Shown here: positions 1-5,880 of the stretch, piece after piece
Numbering within the stretch: the stretch's first letter is position 1
Layout: each line of letters opens with the position of its first letter
Origin: an uncultured Lacinutrix sp.
GTDB lineage: Bacteria > Bacteroidota > Bacteroidia > Flavobacteriales > Flavobacteriaceae
NCBI GenBank assembly: GCA_937916035.1
Contig: CALGIH010000138.1
Coordinates: 1 to 7,639, forward strand
Direction: 5' to 3'
Length of the DNA stretch: 7,639 nucleotides
Made by a program: the position numbers and the translations under genes
Notes under the pieces: generated by a model
Databases searched by the model: none
The model's input: the letters and a program-made list of their open reading frames with translations, nothing else
What the model was told of the DNA's origin: nothing

Positions 1-115
1 CGATAACTATTGGTAATTTTCGATCTCCATCAACTTCATTTAAAATAAGAGCATATGCTCCATTTTGTGTTTGGCTGTAAGAAATGCCTTTTATGTTAAG
101 ACGTACTAAACTCAT
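1..115 (-). CDS. Bifunctional nuclease family protein (DUF151), N-terminal fragment
   Basis: The reverse strand reads from an ATG at 115 down to base 1 with no stop, giving 38 codons before the window edge cuts it. The translation begins MSLVRLNIKGISYSQ, continues with a QNGAYALILNE segment, then DGDRKLPIVI. This is the N-terminal beta-sheet pattern I recognise from flavobacterial proteins annotated as bifunctional nuclease (DUF151/BFN). The usual continuation, rich in acidic residues and ending in a UVR-type domain, is outside the window. Its biological role in bacteria is not settled. It lies downstream of etfB and etfA on the same strand, 166 bases after the etfA stop, so it may share their transcript or have its own promoter; I found no strong -7 box in the gap. 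Identification is from the first 38 residues only. Confidence 0.75.
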   Translation of the reverse strand, partial: MSLVRLNIKGISYSQTQNGAYALILNEVDGDRKLPIVI

Positions 116-172
116 AATGTTTAAAAAACAAAGAACCGTTTAAATTAGGACTTTACCAACTGCCAAAGCCAG

Positions 173-207
173 ATTTAAGACGAAAACTTAAAAAATTTCG
201 CTTAAAT
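173..207 (-). repeat. Bulged 12-bp stem-loop between etfA and the nuclease gene
   Basis: On the plus strand ATTTAAG (173-179) and CGAAA (181-185) pair with TTTCG (196-200) and CTTAAAT (201-207). This leaves a single bulged A at 180 and a 10-base loop. It lies in the etfA 3' trailer and upstream of the nuclease start. It is not followed by a U tract in the direction of transcription, so it is not a standard terminator. RNA processing, stabilisation of the etf message, or chance are all possible. The rest of 116-281 is AT-rich with no gene visible. Confidence 0.5.
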
Positions 208-281
208 GCTAAAAACCTTATAGTTTAAAGTTTAGTAAAATACAATTTAAGCAGTCCTTTATAAATAAAAGATTGAAAAAA

Positions 282-1238
282 CTATGCGTTTTGTGCTTTA
301 AATGCTTTTAATTTCTCGATGAGTTTTGGAACGACGTCAAAAGCATCACCAACAACTCCATAATCTGCAGCCTTAAAAAATGGTGCTTCTGGGTCTATAT
401 TGATAACTACTTTTACTTTTGAAGCGTTAATTCCAGCTAAATGCTGAATGGCTCCAGAAATTCCGATAGCTATATATAAGTTTGCAGCTACAGGTTTTCC
501 TGTTTGTCCAACGTGCTCGCTATGCGGTCTCCAACCTAAATCGGAAACAGGTTTTGAACAAGCTGTTGCTGCTCCTAACACTTCTGCTAGTTCTTCAATC
601 ATTTCCCAATTTTCTGGTCCTTTTAATCCGCGACCTGCAGATACTACAATCTCTGCATCTGCAATAGATACTTTGTCTGATGCTTTATCTACCGATTCAA
701 CTTTTACATCAGATGATGCAAGTGAAGGTGAAAAGCTTTCCATTGAAGCGTTTCCTGAAGTTTCTACCAATCCAAAAGAATTGTTGGATACACCAACAAT
801 TTTAACCTCTGTGTTTATTTCTGTAAATGAAAATGCTTTATTTGTAAAAGCGGTGCGTTTTACTGTAAACGGCGAAATACTAGTTGGAGCATCAACAACA
901 TTTGAAGCGTAACCAGCATCTAGGCCAACAGCTAATAAAGGCGCTAAATAGGTGCTATCTGAAGTCGAACTTACCACCACAACTTTTGAGCCTTCTGTAG
1001 CTGCTGCTTGCTTAATTACATCTGCATAAACTTTGGCGTTAAAACCATCTGTATTTGATACGTTTAATACTTTATCTACCCCATACTTCCCTAATTCTGA
1101 AGCATCATTTGCGTTGAATGTAACAGCTGTTAATGAAGTGCCTAATTGGTTTGCAACTGCTTTTCCGTAAGAAGCAACTTCCAATGCAGATTTTTTAAAT
1201 TTTCCTCGATCTGATTCTATATATACTAAAACTGACAT
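282..1238 (-). CDS. etfA: Electron transfer flavoprotein, alpha subunit
   Basis: EtfA (318 residues, normal length) is the FAD-binding subunit of the ETF heterodimer. The heterodimer takes electrons from acyl-CoA and related dehydrogenases and passes them to the quinone pool through ETF:quinone oxidoreductase. The N-terminal half (about 1-170) is the nucleotide-binding-like domain beginning MSVLVYIESD. The C-terminal FAD domain (about 195-312) shows VSAGRGLK (200-206), VGQTGK (243-248), LYIAIGISGAIQHLAG (254-269) and DPEAPFF (282-288), all classic ETF-alpha motifs. Arg203, Thr246 and His266 correspond to conserved FAD contacts. Lys229 sits where human ETF alpha has Arg249; the 17-residue spacing to the conserved Thr (human Thr266, here Thr246) fixes the alignment. 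The start at 1238 follows an A-rich stretch and gives the expected N-terminus. It is downstream of etfB in one probable operon, but with a 101-base, hairpin-filled gap instead of the tight spacing usual for this pair. Confidence 0.96.
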   Translation of the reverse strand: MSVLVYIESDRGKFKKSALEVASYGKAVANQLGTSLTAVTFNANDASELGKYGVDKVLNVSNTDGFNAKVYADVIKQAAATEGSKVVVVSSTSDSTYLAPLLAVGLDAGYASNVVDAPTSISPFTVKRTAFTNKAFSFTEINTEVKIVGVSNNSFGLVETSGNASMESFSPSLASSDVKVESVDKASDKVSIADAEIVVSAGRGLKGPENWEMIEELAEVLGAATACSKPVSDLGWRPHSEHVGQTGKPVAANLYIAIGISGAIQHLAGINASKVKVVINIDPEAPFFKAADYGVVGDAFDVVPKLIEKLKAFKAQNA

Positions 1239-1254
1239 AAAATTTTATTTTGTT

Positions 1255-1274
1255 ATTCCTGCGAAGGCAGGAAT
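1255..1274. repeat. REP-like hairpin 1 in the etfB-etfA gap
   Basis: ATTCCTGC (1255-1262) and GCAGGAAT (1267-1274) are perfect complements around a GAAG loop. I recall ATTCCTGCGAAGGCAGGAAT-type units as dispersed intergenic elements in many flavobacterial genomes, but this is memory and unverified. In the etf message it ends 16 bases before the etfA start codon, close enough to affect ribosome loading or mRNA decay. Confidence 0.6.
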
Positions 1275-1304
1275 CTTATTAATCCTTTTTGTTAACTTCA
1301 AAAG

Positions 1305-1325
1305 ATTCCGAAACGCGTTCGGAAT
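1305..1325. repeat. REP-like hairpin 2 in the etfB-etfA gap
   Basis: ATTCCGAA (1305-1312) and TTCGGAAT (1318-1325) form a perfect 8-bp stem with loop ACGCG. The outer bases ATTCC/GGAAT are the same as in hairpin 1, 30 bases away, which suggests the two belong to one composite intergenic repeat spanning about 1250-1327. Confidence 0.6.
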
Positions 1326-1347
1326 GATTTAATCACAGATTAAATCA
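1325..1347 (-). repeat. Hairpin 3, containing the etfB stop codon
   Basis: TGATTTAATC (1325-1334) and GATTAAATCA (1338-1347) are perfect 10-base complements around a 3-base loop. The stem includes the last codons and the TAA stop of etfB (1342-1340). It abuts hairpin 2 (they share base 1325), so an RNA fold of the gap would have three adjacent stems. There is no U tract, so it is unlikely to terminate transcription fully. Stabilising the 3' end of the etfB message is a plausible role. Confidence 0.5.
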
Positions 1348-2086
1348 CCTTAGCTTCATTGTGAAGTAAGTTCACTAATTCGTCTAAATTATCGGGTGAT
1401 ACTAATGTAACAGCTCCTTTTGCAACGGGCTTTTCAAACTTAACAGCAGTAGTTTCGGCATTTGCTCCAACACTTTCAACAACTGTTAATGGCTTTTGTC
1501 TTGCCATCATGATACCTCTCATGTTTGGGATACGTAAATCGCTTTCTTCAACCAAACCTTTTTGTCCTCCAATTATCAATGGAAGTGATGTAGAAACTGT
1601 TTCTTTTCCACCATCAATTTCTCTAATCGCTTTTGCACTTGTACCATCAATTTCCAAACCAATACACTTGTTTACAAAATTGGCGTCTGTAAGCGCAGCG
1701 ATCATTCCTGGAACCATACCTCCATTATAATCTATAGATTCACGTCCAGCAATTACTAAATCAAAACCTCTTTCTTTAATAATGTTTGCAAGTTCTTTGG
1801 CAACTGCAAAACCGTCTTTAGCTTCAGTATTAACTCTAATAGCTTCATCAGCACCAATCGCTAATGCTTTTCTTAATGTTGGCTCAGTTTCTGGTCCACC
1901 AACATTAATTACTGCAACAGTCGCGCCTTGCTTTTCCTTAAACCACATGGCTCTGGTTAGTCCGAATTCGTCATTCGGATTAATAACATATTGCACACCA
2001 TTGGTGTCAAATTTGGTGTCACCATCAGTAAAATTAATTTTTGATGTAGTGTCAGGAACATGACTGATACATACTAATATTTTCAT
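1340..2086 (-). CDS. etfB: Electron transfer flavoprotein, beta subunit (FixA-like)
   Basis: EtfB (248 residues, usual length) binds AMP in classical ETFs and carries the loop that docks onto partner dehydrogenases. The sequence opens MKILVCISHVPDTTSKI (1-17), then INPNDEFGLTRA (35-46), ALAIGADEAIR (75-84), IAGRESIDYNGGMVPG (112-127) and RIPNMRGIMMARQKP (185-199). These are the expected order of ETF-beta landmarks; the last includes the partner-recognition loop, with Ile186 at the place of human Leu195. The VPDT start resembles FixA-type beta subunits rather than mitochondrial ones, and Thr13 occupies the position of the human flavin-contact residue Tyr16. The 112-127 segment is neither the mitochondrial AIDDDCNQTGQ type nor the DGDTAQVGP form I associate with bifurcating ETFs, so bifurcation is not supported. 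It is first in the minus-strand operon and divergent from pdhB. The ATG at 2086 follows an AT-rich leader. Confidence 0.95.
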   Translation of the reverse strand: MKILVCISHVPDTTSKINFTDGDTKFDTNGVQYVINPNDEFGLTRAMWFKEKQGATVAVINVGGPETEPTLRKALAIGADEAIRVNTEAKDGFAVAKELANIIKERGFDLVIAGRESIDYNGGMVPGMIAALTDANFVNKCIGLEIDGTSAKAIREIDGGKETVSTSLPLIIGGQKGLVEESDLRIPNMRGIMMARQKPLTVVESVGANAETTAVKFEKPVAKGAVTLVSPDNLDELVNLLHNEAKVI

Positions 2087-2101
2087 ATCTATATATTTGT
2101 T

Positions 2102-2109
2102 TAAACGTA
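2102..2109 (-). promoter_or_regulatory. etfB: Weak candidate -7 box for etfBA
   Basis: On the minus strand TACGTTTA matches 7 of 8 positions of the Bacteroidota -7 consensus TAnnTTTG, 15 bases before the etfB ATG. No well-spaced -33 TTG accompanies it. A second 7/8 match, TACCTTCG (minus strand of 2126-2133), would place the palindrome at 2149-2172 over its -33 region. I cannot choose between them. Confidence 0.25.
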
Positions 2110-2148
2110 TTAATTTTTGAGGTTACGAAGGTAATCAAAATTCCATTA

Positions 2149-2172
2149 ATTTCCTATGCGTGCATAGGAAAT
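2149..2172. promoter_or_regulatory. 24-bp palindrome in the divergent promoter region, candidate operator
   Basis: ATTTCCTATGC (2149-2159) and GCATAGGAAAT (2162-2172) are perfect 11-base complements separated by GT. The site lies between the divergent etfB and pdhB starts, 77 and 70 bases from the two start codons. The two-fold symmetry with a 2-base centre suits a dimeric helix-turn-helix regulator. It could also act as an RNA hairpin if it lies inside a transcript, but it is upstream of the best pdhB promoter. No regulator gene is in the window. Confidence 0.5.
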
Positions 2173-2211
2173 ATTTAGTTGTTCGTTTACATATTTTTTA
2201 TCAAATATTGT

Positions 2212-2219
2212 TACTTTTG
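2212..2219 (+). promoter_or_regulatory. pdhB: Bacteroidota-type -7 box of pdhB
   Basis: TACTTTTG is an exact match to TAnnTTTG and ends 22 bases before the pdhB ATG at 2242, implying a leader of roughly 17 bases. The -33 element is weak: there is no TTG at 17-23 bases upstream, only T-rich sequence. The box also argues against the upstream TTG at 2179 as the start, because translation would then begin before the promoter. Confidence 0.55.
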
Positions 2220-2241
2220 CTGTTCTTATTACAATAAACAT

Positions 2242-3219
2242 ATGAAAACAATCCAGTTTCGAGAAGCCATTTGTGAGGCAATGAGTGAAGAAATGCGTAG
2301 AGACGAGAGTATCTACCTAATGGGAGAAGAAGTTGCAGAATATAATGGTGCTTATAAAGCTTCAAAAGGCATGTTAGATGAGTTTGGAGAAAAACGCGTT
2401 ATAGATACTCCAATTGCCGAATTAGGTTTTGCTGGAATTGCAGTTGGTTCAACCATGACAGGGAACAGACCAATTGTGGAGTTTATGACCTTTAATTTTG
2501 CGTTGGTTGGTATTGACCAAATCATCAATAATGCTGCTAAAATTAGACAAATGTCTGGCGGACAATTTAAGTGTCCAATTGTATTTAGAGGCCCAACAGC
2601 TTCAGCTGGTCAGTTGGGAGCAACACACTCTCAAGCTTTTGAAAGTTGGTATGCTAATACACCTGGATTGAAAGTGATTGTTCCTTCAAATCCTTACGAT
2701 GCTAAAGGCTTATTAAAAGCCGCAATTAGAGATGACGATCCAGTTATTTTTATGGAAAGCGAGCAAATGTATGGTGATAAAGGTGAAGTGCCAGAAGGTG
2801 AATATATTTTGCCAATTGGTGTTGCTGATGTAAAGCGTGAAGGCACTGATGTGACTATTGTGTCTTTTGGAAAAATAATTAAAGAAGCATTTAAAGCTGC
2901 TGAAGAATTAGAAAAAGAAGGTATATCTTGTGAAATTATTGATTTGAGAACCGTTCGTCCAATGGATCACGAGACCATTTTGAAATCTGTTAAAAAAACT
3001 AATAGATTAGTGATTTTAGAAGAAGCTTGGCCTTTTGGAAATGTGGCTACTGAAATTACATACCAAGTACAATCTCAAGCATTTGATTATTTGGATGCTC
3101 CAATTATTAAAATCAATACAGCTGATACTCCTGCTCCATATTCTCCAGTTTTATTAGCAGAATGGTTGCCTAACAGCAATGATGTTGTAAAAGCAGTTAA
3201 AAAGGTTATGTATAAATAA
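2242..3219 (+). CDS. pdhB: Pyruvate dehydrogenase complex E1 component, beta subunit
   Basis: E1 beta pairs with E1 alpha to form the thiamine-diphosphate enzyme that decarboxylates pyruvate and acetylates E2, feeding acetyl-CoA to the TCA cycle. The 325 residues comprise a transketolase-like pyrimidine-binding domain (about 4-180) and a transketolase C-terminal domain (about 195-315). GEEVAEYNGAYKASKG (28-43), RVIDTPIAELGFAGIAVG (52-69), EFMTFNF (80-86), GPTASAGQLGATHSQ (117-131) and the LRTVRPMD stretch are diagnostic. Glu60 corresponds to the Glu that activates the cofactor aminopyrimidine (human Glu59), and His129 to human His128. The ATG at 2242 is chosen because homology begins at MKTIQFREA; a 21-residue upstream extension from TTG 2179 is hydrophobic, unrelated and overlaps the promoter. 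E1 alpha and E2 are not adjacent, so their genes must be elsewhere. A branched-chain 2-oxoacid dehydrogenase E1 beta is less likely given the strong resemblance to human PDHB. Confidence 0.93.
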   Translation: MKTIQFREAICEAMSEEMRRDESIYLMGEEVAEYNGAYKASKGMLDEFGEKRVIDTPIAELGFAGIAVGSTMTGNRPIVEFMTFNFALVGIDQIINNAAKIRQMSGGQFKCPIVFRGPTASAGQLGATHSQAFESWYANTPGLKVIVPSNPYDAKGLLKAAIRDDDPVIFMESEQMYGDKGEVPEGEYILPIGVADVKREGTDVTIVSFGKIIKEAFKAAEELEKEGISCEIIDLRTVRPMDHETILKSVKKTNRLVILEEAWPFGNVATEITYQVQSQAFDYLDAPIIKINTADTPAPYSPVLLAEWLPNSNDVVKAVKKVMYK

Positions 3220-3248
3220 CCAATAAAAAGTTTACATTAACGTTATAT

Positions 3249-3277
3249 AAACTTCATCAACATTGATGAAGTTTTTT
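3249..3277 (+). terminator. Intrinsic terminator after pdhB
   Basis: AAACTTCATCA (3249-3259) pairs perfectly with TGATGAAGTTT (3264-3274) around loop ACAT, and the T run extends to 3277. It sits 30 bases after the pdhB stop and ends 6 bases before the ATG of the next gene. The stem is AT-rich, so termination may be partial, letting some transcription continue into the next gene. Confidence 0.7.
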
Positions 3278-3283
3278 ATTACT

Positions 3284-5776
3284 ATGAGATATAAATTACT
3301 TTCAGTTTTTTTGTTTTTAGGGATTTTTATGTCACAAGCTCAAACCAAAGTTGGTGGTCATGTGTTTGATGGAAATAACGAATCTGTTGCCTTTGCTAAT
3401 ATTATTTTTAAAGGCTCTTCTGAAGGGACTATTACCAATGAGAATGGTCGATTCTATCTAGAATCTGATGAAACTTGGAATACTATAATCATTTCTTTTA
3501 TTGGCTATGAAACCATAGAGCTTTCGCTTGAAAGTAAAGTGAATCTAGACCTAAAATTGATTCTTAATGAAGCAGCAGCGCAATTAGATGCCGTTTTACT
3601 TGTAACGGGAAAACAATCTAAAAAAAACAATCCAGCTATTGATATTCTTAGAAAAGTTTGGGCAAAGAAACGTGAAAATGGTTTAAAGCGCTTTAAGCAA
3701 TATGAATACGATAAGTATGAAAAAGTTGAATTTGATATAAATACCATCGATAGTTCCTTAATTAACAGTAAGTTATTTAGAGGAATGGAATTTGTTTTTG
3801 AGCAAGTTGATACCTCAAGCGTTACTGGAAAAACGTATTTGCCAATGTTTATTAATGAAGCAGCTTCTAGAGTCTATGGAGATAACTTCATCAAAAAAGA
3901 AAAAGAAGTTTTAAAAGGAAACAAAAACTCTGGCTTTAACGATAACCAAGTGGTCATCGATTTTGTTGGCGATTTGTATTCAGATTATAACATATATGAT
4001 AACTACTTAAAATTCTTTGATAAAAGCTTCGTAAGTCCATTATCTAGAACAGGAATACAAACCTATAACTATGTGCTTTCTGACAGTGCCTTTATAGACA
4101 ACAAATGGTGTTACAACATTATTTATTATCCAAGACGTAAAAATGAATTGACCTTTAAAGGTGATTTTTGGGTCGCAGACACAACGTATGCAATAAAAGA
4201 AATCAACTTACAAGCCTCAAAAAGTGCTAATATAAATTGGGTTAAAGAAATCTATATTGAGCAAGAATTTGAAGTATTAAATGATTCGCTTTTTCTTGTG
4301 AAACGTGATTATATGATGTCTGATTTTGCATTTAGCAAAAAGGAAAAATCGCGTGGTGTCTATGGGAAACGAACTACTTTGTATAAAAATTATAAGTTCG
4401 ATCTGCCAAAAGAAAAAAAGTTTTACGAAGAGGAAGTTTATTACTATGATAAAGATGTTTATGATAGAGACGACAGTTTTTGGGATACCAACAGATTAGA
4501 AAAACTCAACAAAGACGAAGTTGGCGTATATAAAATGTTAGACACTTTAAAAACCGTAAAAAAGTTTAAGCGTTTATATAATTTAGGAAGCATCTTATCT
4601 TCGGGCTATATTGAGTTCAATACATTGCCGTTAGATTATGGGCCAATTTTTTCAACCTTTGGGTTTAATGAAGTTGAAGGAATGCGTGTACGAGCAGGCG
4701 GAAGAACCTATTTTGGAAGAAATGATATTTGGAGATTGGAAGGCTTTTTAGCGTATGGTTTTAGAGATGATAAATTTAAATATGGTATTTCAGGGAAATG
4801 GTTGCTTGATAAGAAAAATAGATTCATTATTTCAGGAGGAAATCGTCGTGATGTTGAGCAAATAGGAGCAAGTTTAACGACGTCGACTGATGTGTTAGGC
4901 CGAAGTTTAGCGTCATCTTCTGTTGTAGGCTCAGGGACTAATGATAAGCTCACCTCTATAAGTTTAACTAGTGCTGCCATTGAGATGGAACCTTGGCGGA
5001 ATGTTGTTATGAGATTAGGAGCCAATTACAGAACTTTAGAATCTGCTTCAGATACGTTTAGCTTAGATTATTTTGATGATGAATCATCTACAGGAATTAC
5101 TTCGGATATTAAACAGTTTGAAACCTCGTTTTCAATGTCATACTTTCCAGGACGAAAAATGACAGGATTTGGTGTAGAACGTCATGATGCTAATGACGAT
5201 TATTCAAGAATTTTTGCTCAAGTGAGTTTTGGTGATAAGAATATTTTAAATGGAGATTTTGATTATACCAAAGTACAGTTTTCTTACTTGCAACCATGGC
5301 AAATTGGTGGTTTTGGCAAGTTGTATTCAACTATTGAAGTTGGTAAAACTTTTGGCGAAGTGCCTTTAGGGTTGTTAAGTGTGGTTCCAGGAAATCAATC
5401 CTACTTTTCAATTTACAACACGTTTTCACAACTTGATTTTTATGAGTTTGTGACAGATACTTATGCGTCGTTGCACTTGCAACATAACTTTAATGCACGT
5501 TTCTTTTCAAGAATTCCTTGGTTGCGAAAATTAAATCTTCGAGAAATTGTTAGTTTTAGAACGGTTTGGGGAGAAGTTTCAGATGCAAACAAAGCACTCA
5601 ATGCCTCAGGACTTATTTATAATACACCTGACAAAGAAATGTATTATGAATACAGTTTAGGTGTTGGTAATATTTTTAAGATACTACGTATAGACTTTAA
5701 CTTTAGAGGTAATTATTTAGACAATCCTGATGCTAGGAAATTTGGAGTTACGGGTACTTTTGGCTTTCATTTTTAA
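3284..5776 (+). CDS. DUF5686 outer-membrane protein with carboxypeptidase-regulatory-like domain
   Basis: A predicted secreted outer-membrane protein of 830 residues. Residues 1-19 (MRYKLLSVFLFLGIFMSQA, then Q) are a clear signal peptide with no lipobox cysteine. Residues about 22-105 form a CarboxypepD_reg-like beta-sandwich (VGGHVFDGNNE, AFANIIFKG, GTITNENGRF, ISFIGYET), the module also found at the N-terminus of SusC-like receptors. The remainder fits the Bacteroidota family DUF5686. From about residue 440 onward it has alternating glycine/aromatic strands typical of a beta-barrel, ending GTFGFHF with the C-terminal Phe common in outer-membrane proteins. It has no plug domain typical of TonB receptors. 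The ATG at 3284 is preferred over TTG 3263 or ATG 3266, which lie inside the pdhB terminator and would place seven extra residues before the signal peptide. Function is unknown; a role in the envelope is inferred only from predicted location. I found no clear promoter of its own. Confidence 0.85.
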   Translation: MRYKLLSVFLFLGIFMSQAQTKVGGHVFDGNNESVAFANIIFKGSSEGTITNENGRFYLESDETWNTIIISFIGYETIELSLESKVNLDLKLILNEAAAQLDAVLLVTGKQSKKNNPAIDILRKVWAKKRENGLKRFKQYEYDKYEKVEFDINTIDSSLINSKLFRGMEFVFEQVDTSSVTGKTYLPMFINEAASRVYGDNFIKKEKEVLKGNKNSGFNDNQVVIDFVGDLYSDYNIYDNYLKFFDKSFVSPLSRTGIQTYNYVLSDSAFIDNKWCYNIIYYPRRKNELTFKGDFWVADTTYAIKEINLQASKSANINWVKEIYIEQEFEVLNDSLFLVKRDYMMSDFAFSKKEKSRGVYGKRTTLYKNYKFDLPKEKKFYEEEVYYYDKDVYDRDDSFWDTNRLEKLNKDEVGVYKMLDTLKTVKKFKRLYNLGSILSSGYIEFNTLPLDYGPIFSTFGFNEVEGMRVRAGGRTYFGRNDIWRLEGFLAYGFRDDKFKYGISGKWLLDKKNRFIISGGNRRDVEQIGASLTTSTDVLGRSLASSSVVGSGTNDKLTSISLTSAAIEMEPWRNVVMRLGANYRTLESASDTFSLDYFDDESSTGITSDIKQFETSFSMSYFPGRKMTGFGVERHDANDDYSRIFAQVSFGDKNILNGDFDYTKVQFSYLQPWQIGGFGKLYSTIEVGKTFGEVPLGLLSVVPGNQSYFSIYNTFSQLDFYEFVTDTYASLHLQHNFNARFFSRIPWLRKLNLREIVSFRTVWGEVSDANKALNASGLIYNTPDKEMYYEYSLGVGNIFKILRIDFNFRGNYLDNPDARKFGVTGTFGFHF

Positions 5777-5855
5777 TAACATTATAAAAATCATAAAGTT
5801 TTTTTTCAAAAAACTATATATTTCAATTTTTTATAGTTCATTTGTAATGTTATTA
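5774..5855 (+). repeat. Long inverted repeat starting at the DUF5686 stop codon
   Basis: TAATAACATTATAAA (5774-5788) pairs with TTTGTAATGTTATTA (5841-5855): 14 Watson-Crick pairs plus one G-U, enclosing 52 bases. The first three bases are the stop codon of the preceding gene. Two competing inner stems fit in the loop: AGTTTTTT/AAAAAACT (5797-5804 with 5808-5815) and AACTATA/TATAGTT (5812-5818 with 5832-5838). It is most simply a 3' UTR structure or part of a termination region. The low GC means stability needs calculation. Confidence 0.5.
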
Positions 5856-5857
5856 GC

Positions 5858-5880
5858 TGTATACATTGATGCATTTTTTT
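5858..5880 (+). terminator. Possible weak intrinsic terminator
   Basis: TGTAT (5858-5862) can pair with ATGCA (5869-5873), one G-U included, around a 6-base loop. It is followed directly by seven T (5874-5880). The short stem makes it weak alone, but it follows the larger inverted repeat and is the only T run of this kind after the DUF5686 gene. Confidence 0.3.

Noticed and set aside
49..60. Perfect 12-bp palindrome GAGCATATGCTC
   Set aside because: It lies within the nuclease coding sequence and is explained by the codons for a conserved GAYAL stretch; there is no positional reason to call it a site.
448..912. Open reading frames on the plus strand opposite etfA
   Set aside because: They are antisense to a gene with clear ETF-alpha motifs in the other strand, and their translations show no recognisable domain.
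1509..2063. Open reading frames on the plus strand opposite etfB
   Set aside because: They are shadows of etfB; the low-complexity translations do not resemble a protein family.
282..2086. Electron-bifurcating ETF
   Set aside because: EtfB has a FixA-like VPDT start but lacks the DGDTAQVGP-type segment, and no partner bifurcating dehydrogenase or ferredoxin gene is nearby.
2179..2241. Upstream extension of pdhB from a TTG codon
   Set aside because: The 21 extra residues are unrelated to E1 beta, and the exact -7 promoter box lies inside this stretch.
3505..5025. Minus-strand open frames inside the DUF5686 gene
   Set aside because: They overlap a well-supported 830-residue gene with signal peptide and C-terminal Phe, and have no start context or family match.
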